Shown here piece after piece: positions 25,639-33,846 of a stretch of 64,000 nucleotides of DNA. This stretch comes from Methylomonas fluvii. Lineage in GTDB: Bacteria > Pseudomonadota > Gammaproteobacteria > Methylococcales > Methylomonadaceae. The stretch is taken from NCBI RefSeq assembly GCF_014850975.1, contig NZ_JACXST010000004.1, positions 1-64,000 on the forward strand, given 5' to 3'. Made by a program: the position numbers and the translations under genes. Position 1 is the first letter of the stretch; each line of letters begins with the position of its first letter. The notes beneath the pieces were generated by a model. It had not been told where the DNA came from. It worked only from the letters and a program-made list of their open reading frames with translations, and made no database searches.

Positions 25639-25825
25639 CTTGGCTCGTAGCCGCGGAATTTTGGATCAGCGGCCATAAAACAAGCTGAACGATTTCATAT
25701 GGCAGAAACAAAACGCCGCACTGGAACCCCACTAAAACTGATCGCCAAGAACGCTCTGGGTGCTCCACGATTTTCACATGTTGGGGTGATTTGAGTAGTA
25801 TTCTGCCTCGTGATTTATCTTTCAT
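25604..25825 (-). CDS. Small hypothetical membrane-associated protein
   Basis: A 73-residue frame starting 14 bases after the uracil-DNA-glycosylase-like gene, with AAGG before the ATG. It has a basic N-terminus (KDKSRGRILLKSPQHVKIVEHPERSWR) and a central hydrophobic segment (VLVGFQCGVLFLPYEIVQLVLWPLI). The last eleven codons overlap the solitary transposon-end-like sequence, so the C-terminus may be non-native. No family is recognised and expression is uncertain. Confidence 0.4.
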   Translation of the reverse strand: MKDKSRGRILLKSPQHVKIVEHPERSWRSVLVGFQCGVLFLPYEIVQLVLWPLIQNSAATSQDSPMGLLLSFI

Positions 25826-25839
25826 TGTTTCGCCTTTTC

Positions 25840-26631
25840 TTATTTTCGAGCAATTGCATTGTTTACTTTCCGAGTAAGCGATTCACGCGCTTGGTCGATA
25901 ACCGATGCATTGGTGCGCGATGACAGGGCATCCCTACTCTTTTTCATTAGAAAATATTTAACACGTTCAGCGTTAGCGCCTGACGGATGTGGCAAACCAT
26001 CCAAAATTTGGTCGCCTCTAAGCATACCTTTCTCTTTTAGCGCCCATAGTGACTCGCTTACTTTCGGACCAAGCGGTACAAAAAGCGCATCCGGCAACAT
26101 TTGACACTCCTTGGCAAACCAAGATTCTAATTGATGCTTCAAAAAAGGCGTTTTGGTAATCGCTGGCGTGCCGCCATAATTTTCTCCATTAATCATGACT
26201 GGATACCTAAGTGCCGAAGTAAAATGCACTAAATGCGTTTGATCTTCAAAAAAGGCCTTTGTCGATGGAATATTCAGCAATTGTGGTATTCCGATAAAGT
26301 CCAGCATGCCAGTTAAATTATTACGAATTGGGCCGCTGAAACTGGCGAATTTTTTGGATTCAGATTTGGCATGTTCAATAGAGCCGCCGGCCATTAAAAC
26401 TTGATGCGCTTTCCTTAAAGCATTAGAGGCTTGTTGATAGCCTGGTGTGATGCCGACCAGTACAATCTTGGCCGCCGGATTAACGTAATCGAATGGTGAG
26501 TACCAGACCGAAAATGAGCCTTGTTTTTGGATTAACAAGTCTTCTGGAAAATACCCATTTTCCAGGCTATTTGGGTCAAGGCTAGAAATGGCATTCTGAT
26601 ACTGATTAAACAAACATGTATTGGTTGGCAT
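25840..26631 (-). CDS. Uracil-DNA glycosylase superfamily protein
   Basis: A 263-residue protein with the two signature segments of the UDG superfamily: IVLVGITPGYQQASNALRKA (motif A, with the usual acidic/Asn residue replaced) and DGLPHPSGANAERVKYFL (motif B HPSG). An N-terminal region precedes motif A by about 50 residues. Family members excise uracil or related bases, but plasmid- and defence-linked members can act on modified DNA. Neighbours are an XRE regulator upstream and a small hypothetical downstream on the same strand. The function is inferred from motifs only. Confidence 0.75.
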   Translation of the reverse strand: MPTNTCLFNQYQNAISSLDPNSLENGYFPEDLLIQKQGSFSVWYSPFDYVNPAAKIVLVGITPGYQQASNALRKAHQVLMAGGSIEHAKSESKKFASFSGPIRNNLTGMLDFIGIPQLLNIPSTKAFFEDQTHLVHFTSALRYPVMINGENYGGTPAITKTPFLKHQLESWFAKECQMLPDALFVPLGPKVSESLWALKEKGMLRGDQILDGLPHPSGANAERVKYFLMKKSRDALSSRTNASVIDQARESLTRKVNNAIARK

Positions 26632-26679
26632 ATCAATTCCTGATTAAAAATTGGTGCGTTGGCTTAGTCTAGAATTTGA

Positions 26680-27075
26680 TCAATTTTCCAGGGCGACCCG
26701 AATTTTATTTCGATAATGATTGGTGTTATTGACTAACTGTCCTGCCGGGATGATCTGTCTCAAAAGCTTGATAATTGCTCTTTCAGCATCGGATATCGGC
26801 TCCCCGAAAATTTCGACAATGACCTCATATTCTTTCGGCCTGTAGTTTTTCATCACCAATTCAAAAAACTCGACGCGATCAATATCCAGCGCCTTAGCCA
26901 ATGCTGGAATTTTTTCGACAGGGACTTTCGTGGCCCCTTGTTTAAGCATAGTGATGATATTAGGCGTGTTAAAACCACACATCTCGGCAATTTCTTTCTG
27001 CGAATACGTACTCCGATTGATGATCTTTTCTAAAAAACCAGCTACTTCTAATTTGGATTCCAATCTGTCGCGCAT
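26680..27075 (-). CDS. XRE-family helix-turn-helix protein, possible antitoxin
   Basis: A 131-residue protein with a helix-turn-helix at about residues 20-65 (STYSQKEIAEMCGFNTPNIITMLKQGATKVPVEKIPALAKAL). The remainder is helical with no named domain. It follows the DUF4258-like gene by 35 bases on the same strand, an order (small basic protein then XRE) typical of HigBA-type toxin-antitoxin pairs. That pairing is inference. It could instead be a stand-alone regulator of the cluster 28420-25604. Confidence 0.7.
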   Translation of the reverse strand: MRDRLESKLEVAGFLEKIINRSTYSQKEIAEMCGFNTPNIITMLKQGATKVPVEKIPALAKALDIDRVEFFELVMKNYRPKEYEVIVEIFGEPISDAERAIIKLLRQIIPAGQLVNNTNHYRNKIRVALEN

Positions 27076-27110
27076 ATTTTTTACCTTGGTCGAAAATGTT
27101 AAAAGACGAT

Positions 27111-27401
27111 TTACAGATTCGTTTTGGTTCTAGGACTACCTTTCAAATAGCCTGCGGTAATGATCAGGCTTTCCGCGTCTTGGTCGGTTTTGACCAGATA
27201 GGCCTCTCGCAATTTGTCGAACTCCTTTAATGTCCGTTCAAGCTTTTTTCTCGCTCTCTCGAAGTTTTTAGTTTTGAAGTAAACCAGCTCTGTGCCGCCG
27301 TGCTGATGTTCGATGGCTCCATGCTCAAGCAACAAATCCAATACGAGCTTGGGGATACAACGTTGTTGAATTCTGGTTTCTGCGTGTTTGGTTAAAATCA
27401 T
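27111..27401 (-). CDS. DUF4258-like small basic protein, possible toxin
   Basis: A 96-residue protein from ATG 27401 (a GTG nine bases upstream is possible); AAGGGTG precedes the ATG. The start ILTKHAETRIQQRCIPKLVLDLLLEHG follows the HAxxRxxQRxI pattern of DUF4258-like proteins, some of which have RelE-like folds. The C-terminus is basic. It lies between a 333-residue gene (17 bases upstream) and the XRE gene (downstream), all on one strand. A toxin role is suggested by size and neighbour only. Confidence 0.6.
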   Translation of the reverse strand: MILTKHAETRIQQRCIPKLVLDLLLEHGAIEHQHGGTELVYFKTKNFERARKKLERTLKEFDKLREAYLVKTDQDAESLIITAGYLKGSPRTKTNL

Positions 27402-27418
27402 GGCAATCACCCTTATCT

Positions 27419-28420
27419 TTAGTTGAACAATTGTTTTGCTCGGTGCTCGGCGACGACTGCGGCTAGAATCCGGCTACCATCCACGACAAACGTATTGAGA
27501 TATTCCGATTGATAGAATTTGCCGATTTGCATCAGCGTTTCAGGCGTCAACAGCTCTAACTTCTCGGATACATCCAGCTTTTCCAAGTCGGTATATGCCT
27601 GAATAAGCGATTCGTTCCAGCCAAGGTTTTTGGCCAACTCGGCAATTTCCAATTTCGCCAACGTTCTCATGACATAGCAGTGATGCCGGAATTGTCCTAA
27701 CGTCTCGTAACTGTCGAAGGGTGGTTCTTCGTGATATAGAAAAGGACCGGTGAAGCCTTTTTTAGTCAGCAGCCACCGATACGCTTCTTCGGCATCGACC
27801 ACAGTTTTGTCTTCTGTCCGACCGGCGGAGATCAAGCGGTCATGCCCTTTCAAACTAACGGCATTCCTCACCGTTTTTATCCCAACACCGGCTAGCAAAG
27901 CTATTTCATCCAATGTCAGGTCATGACGTTCTGAAAGCTTCCATCTAGCCTCGGCGGCATCTGTAATAGCAAATAACGTATCCAGAATTTGATCTTCCCC
28001 GCCTCCCAGCATAGCAACCCCACTATCCTTAAAAGACAAAATCGGTCTTCTGTTAAATATTTGCTTGAAAGCTCCGAGTTCAATGACTGCTTCTTCTAAC
28101 CATGCACCGAAATACTGAGTTCCGTTAATGGTATCAACGCCGCTCCAGGTCCCTGTTTGTGCAAAATCGAAGATTTCTTCAATTCGTCTTACAAAGACAG
28201 CGTTCTCTAAATTGCTTTGCGGAATGTATTTTTCTAAAACTGGTGGTGGAGCATGGTCGTAATGAATATCTCCGCCCTCATAGCTGCCTTCATCAATGTT
28301 CAACAACCTGGCCCCCGCTTTTTCATCGAAAAAACAATCGGTCCACATGGCCAAAATGCCAAGAAACATCATGGCGGCTTCTTTGGCGTCATCTCTCGTG
28401 ATTTTTGATAGTGTTATCAT
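27419..28420 (-). CDS. Hypothetical protein, 333 residues, first gene of a small operon
   Basis: It starts at ATG 28420 behind a strong AAGGAG; the frame continues 48 codons further upstream but without such a site. No domain is recognised with certainty. Residues ~185-230 (LTLDEIALLAGVGIKTVRNAVSLKGHDRL) look like a helix-turn-helix, followed by a DAEEAYRWLLTKKGF segment often found after MerR-like or excisionase-like folds, so DNA binding is plausible. The N-terminal part is helical. It heads a same-strand series with the DUF4258-like, XRE and UDG-like genes. Confidence 0.6.
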   Translation of the reverse strand: MITLSKITRDDAKEAAMMFLGILAMWTDCFFDEKAGARLLNIDEGSYEGGDIHYDHAPPPVLEKYIPQSNLENAVFVRRIEEIFDFAQTGTWSGVDTINGTQYFGAWLEEAVIELGAFKQIFNRRPILSFKDSGVAMLGGGEDQILDTLFAITDAAEARWKLSERHDLTLDEIALLAGVGIKTVRNAVSLKGHDRLISAGRTEDKTVVDAEEAYRWLLTKKGFTGPFLYHEEPPFDSYETLGQFRHHCYVMRTLAKLEIAELAKNLGWNESLIQAYTDLEKLDVSEKLELLTPETLMQIGKFYQSEYLNTFVVDGSRILAAVVAEHRAKQLFN

Positions 28421-28541
28421 GGTGGCTCCTTGGTGATTATGGGACTCATTTTTTCCCGTTGAAAATAGAATACCATCTTCCGGAAATAATGCAAGGACAC
28501 AAGGACTCCTTTTTTCATATTTTTTATTTGCAGGCGATTTT

Positions 28542-28838
28542 ATGACTGAAACACTATTTAGCAATCTGTTTTATTTAGTTCACAAGAATGGCGACAAGCT
28601 CTATCCGGTTAAGATGAAAAACAGAGAGACCGGTAAAATTTGTTTCCGCGTTTCGCCCGGCGGTACCGGTGGTAACAAAAAGGAAATGGGACTAGAGATA
28701 GAGAGCGAACACGAGATGAAGAAATACGTGTTACAGAAAGGATATGCGGTTAGAGCGGCCACATTGAATGGTAGCCGAAAGGGACTCTATAAAATTGGCC
28801 AGCGATGTATCGTATCAGTGGTGAACGACAGCATGTGA
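28542..28838 (+). CDS. Hypothetical protein, 98 residues
   Basis: An AGG-containing leader precedes ATG 28542. The product has a mixed beta/alpha look (LFYLVHKNGDKLYPVKMKNRETGKICFRVSP) and a Gly-rich turn (GGTGGNKKEMG) followed by a basic C-terminus. No family is recognised. It is divergent from the 333-residue gene, so the 121-base gap between them should hold both promoters. Confidence 0.5.
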   Translation: MTETLFSNLFYLVHKNGDKLYPVKMKNRETGKICFRVSPGGTGGNKKEMGLEIESEHEMKKYVLQKGYAVRAATLNGSRKGLYKIGQRCIVSVVNDSM

Positions 28839-29046
28839 CTGCTTTGGCCTGTTATATTGGAGATCCACTGAAAAGATCTGCTGCGGTCGGCTAATGATCA
28901 GATTGCTGCCATCTGATAGAAATGAGTGATAGGTCGCGGTAGGAATACCGGTTATCTATCATGGTTTAGCTCCTGATGTCTTTGTGGTGACTTGCTAACA
29001 GCGATTTCATGTTAACGATCGCATAGTGCAAATGGAATCTCCAGCA

Positions 29047-29289
29047 TCATCTTTCGGTGCGAATCGCTTGATAACCCTTTTTACATTTGGCCGTGCACAG
29101 CTTATTCGCGGCGACGATGGCTTCTTCCAGGGTATCGAACCACTCCTTCCTGACCGTGCCCGGAGAACCTACCCTGCCCCACTCCTTAATCAGTGACCAA
29201 TCGTCAAACAAGCCTGGCGTCACAAACATCTGATAAAAACGATGCATGTTGTCTTTGTCATCGTGCCGTTCCATATATAAATGATTCAT
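29047..29289 (-). CDS. WGR-domain protein
   Basis: An 80-residue protein consisting almost wholly of a WGR domain: FYQMFVTPGLFDDWSLIKEWGRVGSPGT, then FDTLEEAIVAANKLCTAKCKKGYQ. WGR domains bind nucleic acids in poly(ADP-ribose) polymerases and in bacterial regulators. The gene starts 3 bases after the resolvase stop, so the two are co-transcribed; this pairing recurs on plasmids in my experience, but its purpose is unknown. Confidence 0.8.
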   Translation of the reverse strand: MNHLYMERHDDKDNMHRFYQMFVTPGLFDDWSLIKEWGRVGSPGTVRKEWFDTLEEAIVAANKLCTAKCKKGYQAIRTER

Positions 29290-29292
29290 CGC

Positions 29293-29913
29293 TTACTCTC
29301 CAGAATAGTTGACCGACTTTTCACTTTGCGGTGATTTCATCGCCGCTTCCCGAATTCGCATAATGGTTTGCCGGGTGGTTTTGAATTCCCGAGCCAACTC
29401 CGAAACGTTGCTGCCCGCGGCCAAGCGTTTAACAACGTCAGCACGATCTTCCGCGTTGAGTGCCGGCGGCCGACCGAACTGTTTACCCGCCGCCTTCGCT
29501 CGACTAAGGCCTGCTTGGGTTCGCTCAATTAACAGGTCACGCTCAAATTCAGCGACCGCTGCGATGACCTGCATAGTCATCTTGCCGGCAGAACTGGTCA
29601 GATCAACGCCACCTAATGCCAGACAATGGACCCGCACTCCGGAATCAGAAAGATGCTCAACCGTGGCTCTGACATCCATGGCGTTGCGACCGAGCCGATC
29701 CAGTTTGGTCACCACCAACACATCGCCCGATTCCAGCCGTTCGATTAACTTATTAAAGCCTGGTCGTTCTTTAGCCGCGACTGAACCACTGATGCTTTCT
29801 TCAATCAAACGATGCGACTGAATGGCGAAACCGGCGGATTGAATTTCCAGGCTTTGATTTTGGGTAGTCTGGTCAGTGGTCGACACTCGACAGTAAGCAA
29901 AGACGCGTGACAT
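29293..29913 (-). CDS. Serine recombinase (resolvase/invertase family)
   Basis: A 206-residue small serine recombinase: [18 protein letters not shown] with catalytic Ser (about residue 10), [53 protein letters not shown], and a C-terminal Hin-like helix-turn-helix ([22 protein letters not shown]). It is complete. The DNA upstream of its start carries repeated TGTCCG and CGTCCG segments consistent with a res site, and just beyond lie Tn402/Tn5053-like end sequences. It may be a plasmid multimer-resolution resolvase like ParA of RP4, or a transposon TniR. Confidence 0.88.
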   Translation of the reverse strand: MSRVFAYCRVSTTDQTTQNQSLEIQSAGFAIQSHRLIEESISGSVAAKERPGFNKLIERLESGDVLVVTKLDRLGRNAMDVRATVEHLSDSGVRVHCLALGGVDLTSSAGKMTMQVIAAVAEFERDLLIERTQAGLSRAKAAGKQFGRPPALNAEDRADVVKRLAAGSNVSELAREFKTTRQTIMRIREAAMKSPQSEKSVNYSGE

Positions 29914-30030
29914 GCGTTAATTCCGTCCGAAAAGGATGTACGAATTATAACACATGTCCGTAATTAAATAAGCCTACTTTAGTACATGGCTTTTAAAGAC
30001 TGTCCGAAACCGGTCGATTTCGGGCATCAA
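29914..30030. other. Candidate res site of the resolvase
   Basis: This AT-rich gap upstream of the resolvase start contains CGTCCGAAAAGGATGTACG, ATGTCCGTAATTA and CTGTCCGAAACCGG, i.e. three GTCCG-containing half sites, with AATTATAAC between the first two as a possible crossover core. Spacing was judged by eye only. Confidence 0.45.
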
Positions 30031-30125
30031 TGTCAGAAGACGACTGCACGAATATCAGAAGTTGACTGCACGCCTTTAGATACCATTAATATAGGTGGTG
30101 TCATTTTCAGAGTCCGGCTTCACAC
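30031..30125. mobile_element. Tn402/Tn5053-type transposon end remnants
   Basis: TGTCAGAAGACGACTGCAC (30031) followed by TCAGAAGTTGACTGCAC (30055) reproduce the repeated transposase-binding units of Tn402/Tn5053 ends, which in the known elements begin TGTCATTTTCAGAAGACGAC. A second fragment TGTCATTTTCAGAGTC...CTTCAC begins at 30099. All point the same way, with the element body expected to the right, but no tniA/B/Q gene follows. These transposons are known to insert next to res sites of resolvase genes, which is exactly the situation here. Confidence 0.75.
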
Positions 30126-30161
30126 ATCAAGCCCCCAGACACGACCATGCCAATCCCAGAC

Positions 30162-30392
30162 TCATTGCCCTGACCTTCTAAGGTCCAACCATGACAGACA
30201 TGCACCATGCGGCTCTTTTATGCCCAACAAATAATCACGGGCAGTATAGGTGTGCGCCCAATAATAAGAGCGAAAGCCATACGGTTTAACAACCGAGCCT
30301 TTAAAACCAATGAAAGTCCGACAACGATAACTGCTTATCCATCGATGCATAACTACTTTGGCCTGTTGCAATTGATTCACGTTCATCATCAC
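30162..30392 (-). CDS. Small hypothetical protein downstream of kfrA
   Basis: A 76-residue frame with GGAG nine bases before its ATG. The product (MMMNVNQLQQAKVVMHRW, RCRTFIGFKGSVVKPYGFRSYYWAH) is rich in aromatic and basic residues; no family is recognised. A one-mismatch KorB-type operator sits 15 bases upstream of the start. It follows kfrA on the same strand after 31 bases. Confidence 0.45.
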   Translation of the reverse strand: MMMNVNQLQQAKVVMHRWISSYRCRTFIGFKGSVVKPYGFRSYYWAHTYTARDYLLGIKEPHGACLSWLDLRRSGQ

Positions 30393-30406
30393 TGAGTTCT
30401 CCGTTT

Positions 30407-30419
30407 TTTAGCCGCAAAA
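30407..30419. promoter_or_regulatory. Degenerate KorB-type operator after kfrA
   Basis: TTTAGCCGCAAAA matches TTTAGC(C/G)GCTAAA at 12 of 13 positions. It lies in the 31-base gap between kfrA and the small downstream gene. In IncP plasmids KorB also controls the kfrA region. Confidence 0.45.
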
Positions 30420-30423
30420 TGCC

Positions 30424-31362
30424 TTATACCTTTTTCGGTTTTTCGGCTTTTTCCGGTTGTTGGTTTCCAATGGCCTGCATCAACTGAGCGGCCTGGGATT
30501 TCATGGCTTCCAATTGGCCTGTTAGCTTGGCAAGCTCTTCTCGGGCTTTACCCGCCTCCCCTTTGGCGCCATCTCTTTCCGCTTCAAGCTTTATAAGCTT
30601 ATCGGCGGCTCGCTGTAGCTCAGTGGCTGCCCTTTTTCTCTCTTCCTTATGGGACTCTTCAGCGGCTTCCGCCTTAGTCTGTACTTTAGTCAGTTCCGTT
30701 TTCACTTTATCCCGTTCTACCGCCAATTCTTGCGCCGCCCGCTTTTGATCCGCCAAGGCTTGCCGGAATTGCGCTTGTTCGGCAACATGCTGCTCGCCCG
30801 CTACCTTCGCGTTTTTTTCGACCGCCTCTAGCCGTTCGCGTAAGGTAGCCAGTTCAACCGCTTTAGCTTGATCAGCCGCTAACACGTCGGCCAGACGTTT
30901 TTCCAACTCCCCTACCCTGGACCGTTCTTCCGCCAGCATAGCCTCTAACTCATCGACGGCTTGCGAAGCATCGGCCAGTTCGCGCTCCGCTTGGGCCTGC
31001 TGCTCGCCCGCAGCCCGCAAGACATCCGCCACGCGGCGCTCTTGGGTCTTGACGGCTTTGTCGTTTAACTCCACGGTCAACGTATTGATTTTGTCCACCA
31101 AGGCCTTGGTCATTGCCGCCAAAGTTTCAGCCACCTCTACAGGCAACTCTGACACCGGCTCTGCATTGGTCACAGACTGACTTACATTGTGCTTATCCCA
31201 AACTTCTTTCAGTCTTTTGGGGTCACCGCCGCCAGTGATTTTGCGCAATGCAAAGCCCGTTACATTCCGATTGGCCCTCACCAAAGTCTCGCCGGCTTCA
31301 ATAATGCGTTCATCGGTTATGTCGACGGGACGACCCACAACGGAATCAAACTCTTCTTTCAT
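30424..31362 (-). CDS. kfrA: KfrA-like plasmid DNA-binding coiled-coil protein
   Basis: A 312-residue protein. The N-terminal ~60 residues form the KfrA DNA-binding domain (RPVDITDERIIEAGETLVRANRNVTGFALRKITGGGDPKRLKEVW). About 75-300 is a long charged coiled coil rich in Ala, Glu, Lys and Gln. IncP KfrA is an autorepressor and forms an alpha-helical filament-like tail that supports plasmid partition. The 200 bases upstream of its start carry a purine-rich array of AAGTAAT-like units, a plausible KfrA binding region. The C-terminus ends in Lys/Pro-rich EKAEKPKKV. Confidence 0.85.
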   Translation of the reverse strand: MKEEFDSVVGRPVDITDERIIEAGETLVRANRNVTGFALRKITGGGDPKRLKEVWDKHNVSQSVTNAEPVSELPVEVAETLAAMTKALVDKINTLTVELNDKAVKTQERRVADVLRAAGEQQAQAERELADASQAVDELEAMLAEERSRVGELEKRLADVLAADQAKAVELATLRERLEAVEKNAKVAGEQHVAEQAQFRQALADQKRAAQELAVERDKVKTELTKVQTKAEAAEESHKEERKRAATELQRAADKLIKLEAERDGAKGEAGKAREELAKLTGQLEAMKSQAAQLMQAIGNQQPEKAEKPKKV

Positions 31363-31420
31363 GACGGCCTCCCTAAAATTGACTGTGTAGATAGTCTAGC
31401 ACAAAACAACAAACAAAGAA

Positions 31421-31497
31421 ACTAAGTAATAAAGAAAGTAATAAATAAACTAAGTAACAACGAAAGAAAGATAGAAAGTGATTGGAAAGAAAGTAAT
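31421..31497. repeat. Purine-rich array of AAGTAAT-like units upstream of kfrA
   Basis: Five AGT(A/G)A(T/C) cores occur at 31425, 31437, 31453, 31477 and 31492 within an almost pure A/G strand (runs of GAAAG and AACTAAGTAA). It lies between the divergent kfrA (start 31362) and SEC-C gene (31565). A KfrA operator or centromere-like site is inferred; spacing is not regular. Confidence 0.5.
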
Positions 31498-31564
31498 CAG
31501 TGTCGGGTTATGCAGCAAAAATTTCTATGCAATAATTCTGGCGTGTGTTTAAAGTCACCCTGAT

Positions 31565-32935
31565 ATGAAAAAACTGGGCCGAAACGATCCCTGTCCCTGT
31601 GGCAGCGGTAAAAAATATAAGCAGTGCTGCTTGCAGGCCGCAGACGCCCAGATAGCGAACGATCGTTCTGAAGCCGTCCCGAAAGCCATACAGTGGCTCT
31701 TCACGAAGTATGAGCAGCCGGCCCATGCCGCGCTCGATGAAGGTTTTTTTGGTGGGCTCGACGACGATGAATATGCCGGGATTCAGGACCTGCCCGAGGA
31801 CTCGTATGCCGGCATTATGATCAATGCCATGGAATGGCTGCTGGCCGATGGTGTAGTGACAATCAAAGACCAGGACTGTCGTGTTGCGGCATTGTTACTC
31901 GGAAAGGGTGGTCCGCTATTGTCTGCTGAACAGCGGCAATGGCTTGAGACTCTAACGGCCCTACCCCTCAGACTTTACGAAATTGTGGAGGTGGTGCCCG
32001 CCAAATGCATGACCTTACGGGATGTGATGCTGCCCGAACGTCCGCCCGTCCTCGTCCAGGAAAAATCGGGCTCACAACAAGCCAACCGCTACGACCTGAT
32101 CGCGGCACGCATCGTGCCGATTGACGCTCATTTTGAACTGTCCGGCGCCGTGTATGGCTTCCCCCGCCAGCGAAGCTGGGATTTGTTGGAAGAACTCACA
32201 GACGAATTAGAGGGCGTCGAGCCGGATTCTCCTCTCGCCAAAGAAATCACCAGTGCCATCATTCCATATCACTGGCTCCAGTTATTTGTCAGGGCCTTTG
32301 AAATGCCGCCAGTGGTTGATCGTGTAACGGGTGAATCGCTCCTGTTCGTGACCGATCATTACCGGGTTCTGCACTGGGACGCACTGGGCCAGGCGTTGTC
32401 CGGTGAAGCGGATATCGAAGGTAATCGTGATGCGGGTTGGAGCCGCCTTTTTGTAGGCGAAGATGGGCTGACACGGCGAAGTCTCAGTATTAATCCCGGC
32501 AAACGCCCGGATCGGATCAAAGTGTCCTATCATACTCAACAGTATGCGGACGAAGGCAGACCGTGGTTCGAAGCGGTATCAGGCGCTGCTGTGGCCTTTA
32601 TCAGCCGGGAACTAGCCGCCCCCAAAGGCATACTGGCTAATATGCAGCCTAATGACACCCAGGAAAGATCGGAACCGATACCCCTGCCACCCGAGATAAT
32701 AACCGAGCTCATAGAGAAGAGAATTAGGCAGCTTTACGCTGACTGGGCTGACAAGCCATTACCGATATTGAACGATCAAACGCCGCGCGAGGCCATCAGA
32801 ACGCCGGAAGGACTGGAGCACGTTAAATTCTTGCTGCATACCTACGAACATGGCGAAGCTCAGCAAGCCAGAGATCAACACCGCCCTCCGGTTTCCTATG
32901 AATTTCTTTGGCAGTCAATAGGGATAACGCCGTAG
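31565..32935 (+). CDS. SEC-C motif protein (YecA/UPF0149-like N-terminus)
   Basis: A 456-residue protein that begins with a zinc-binding SEC-C motif (GRNDPCPCGSGKKYKQCC, residues 4-21), then an acidic helical segment resembling UPF0149/YecA-type proteins (FFGGLDDDEYAGIQDLPEDSYAGIMINAMEWL). The large remainder has no named domain. SEC-C motifs bind zinc and often mediate contact with SecB, ribosomes or nucleic acid; on mobile elements such proteins are of unknown function. The ATG follows a weak ribosome-binding site. Transcribed alone, divergent from kfrA. Confidence 0.75.
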   Translation: MKKLGRNDPCPCGSGKKYKQCCLQAADAQIANDRSEAVPKAIQWLFTKYEQPAHAALDEGFFGGLDDDEYAGIQDLPEDSYAGIMINAMEWLLADGVVTIKDQDCRVAALLLGKGGPLLSAEQRQWLETLTALPLRLYEIVEVVPAKCMTLRDVMLPERPPVLVQEKSGSQQANRYDLIAARIVPIDAHFELSGAVYGFPRQRSWDLLEELTDELEGVEPDSPLAKEITSAIIPYHWLQLFVRAFEMPPVVDRVTGESLLFVTDHYRVLHWDALGQALSGEADIEGNRDAGWSRLFVGEDGLTRRSLSINPGKRPDRIKVSYHTQQYADEGRPWFEAVSGAAVAFISRELAAPKGILANMQPNDTQERSEPIPLPPEIITELIEKRIRQLYADWADKPLPILNDQTPREAIRTPEGLEHVKFLLHTYEHGEAQQARDQHRPPVSYEFLWQSIGITP

Positions 32936-33051
32936 TGAATTTTCCATCGCTGCGAGACCCAAGACCGGGCTTCGAGCAGCTGGAATAGACAGGACGCCGC
33001 CGCAGGCAAACGTTATACCGATGGAGGGCTGATCAGGTACCCAGGACGGGG

Positions 33052-33363
33052 TTACAGGTCTTTAATGGTGGGGAACGCCTGTTTCGAAGCGTTTACCCGG
33101 TGTCGCAAATCAAGGCCCGGTTTAAAGTGAACAGCGTGTCGATTAGGTAGACTGACAGATTCCCCGGTCTTTGGATTCCTGCCGATACGGGCTTGGCGGG
33201 GAATCGTTGAAAAACCACCAAATCCGCGAATTTCAATTCGTTCGCCAGTGGCGACGGCGGTGATCAAAACCTCAATGATAGCGTTGACAGCGAGCTCTAC
33301 GTCTTCTTGCAGCAGGTGCGATTGCTTGGCGGCCAGCGCCCCCATCAGTTCCGATTTTGTCAT
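33052..33363 (-). CDS. IHF/HU-family protein (IHF beta-like)
   Basis: A 103-residue nucleoid protein from ATG 33363 (MTKSELMGALAAKQ); the frame reaches 33405 but lacks a better start. The family pattern is clear: AVNAIIEVLITAVATGERIEIRGFGGFSTIPRQARIGRNPKTGESV, with the DNA-intercalating Pro in the arm (RNPKTG). It is longer than IHF-beta by ~10 C-terminal residues. IHF bends DNA and assists plasmid replication and transfer. An HU gene lies just upstream on the same strand. Confidence 0.85.
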   Translation of the reverse strand: MTKSELMGALAAKQSHLLQEDVELAVNAIIEVLITAVATGERIEIRGFGGFSTIPRQARIGRNPKTGESVSLPNRHAVHFKPGLDLRHRVNASKQAFPTIKDL

Positions 33364-33461
33364 CTGAAATGCGAATGTTCGACAGTGTGTTAACCGGCGA
33401 ATCATAGCGCAGTTTCACGAGGACTTCGAGCCACTCAATGCCCTCTATCTCTCAAGAGAAT

Positions 33462-33737
33462 TTAACCGTTAACGGCGTCTTTTAAAGCCTTTCCGGCTTT
33501 AAAGCCTGGTAGTTTTGCCGCAGCAATGGTCAGTTCAGCGCCGGTTTGCGGGTTGCGGCCCTGACGCTCGGCACGTTCCTTGACTTCGAAAGTGCCAAAA
33601 CCTACTAACGATACCGAATCGCCGTTTTTCAAGGCGTTTTGAATAGCACTGAGGATGCCATCCAAGCCCCGCCCGGCATCGGCTTTACTGAGATTCGCAT
33701 GGCTGGCAATAGCGTCAATGAGTTCGGATTTATGCAT
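33462..33737 (-). CDS. hup: HU-family DNA-binding protein
   Basis: A 91-residue HU protein of standard length: [61 protein letters not shown] with the intercalating Pro, and the closing [13 protein letters not shown]. It dimerises and bends or compacts DNA. It lies 98 bases upstream of the IHF-like gene on the same strand. AGGAAACC precedes the ATG. Confidence 0.93.
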   Translation of the reverse strand: MHKSELIDAIASHANLSKADAGRGLDGILSAIQNALKNGDSVSLVGFGTFEVKERAERQGRNPQTGAELTIAAAKLPGFKAGKALKDAVNG

Positions 33738-33772
33738 GGTTTCCTCAAAAGGATGGGATGTAAAAAAAACTA

Positions 33773-33790
33773 GCCGGCGAAAACGCCGGC
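33773..33790 (-). terminator. GC-rich hairpin with T-run upstream of hup
   Basis: GCCGGCG-AAAA-CGCCGGC forms a perfect 7-bp GC stem. On the minus strand it is followed by TAGTTTTTTTT, a classic intrinsic terminator. It would stop leftward transcripts arriving from beyond 33790, yet no minus-strand gene lies immediately to the right, so it probably shields hup from read-through or is a leftover of a deleted gene. Confidence 0.65.
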
Positions 33791-33846
33791 GTCTAAGATC
33801 AAATCAGCCACAAGCGATTATTGCAATCGATGAGATTGTAGCGTGG

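Noticed and set aside
25604-25825. Treating the solitary Tn3-end-like sequence as the end of a complete second transposon
   Set aside because: No transposase, resolvase, partner end or target duplication is present nearby, so only a relic is claimed.
28839-29046. Tiny minus-strand frame (23 codons) with AGGAG before ATG 28963
   Set aside because: Although the ribosome-binding site is good, the product is too short and matches nothing I can name; left unannotated.
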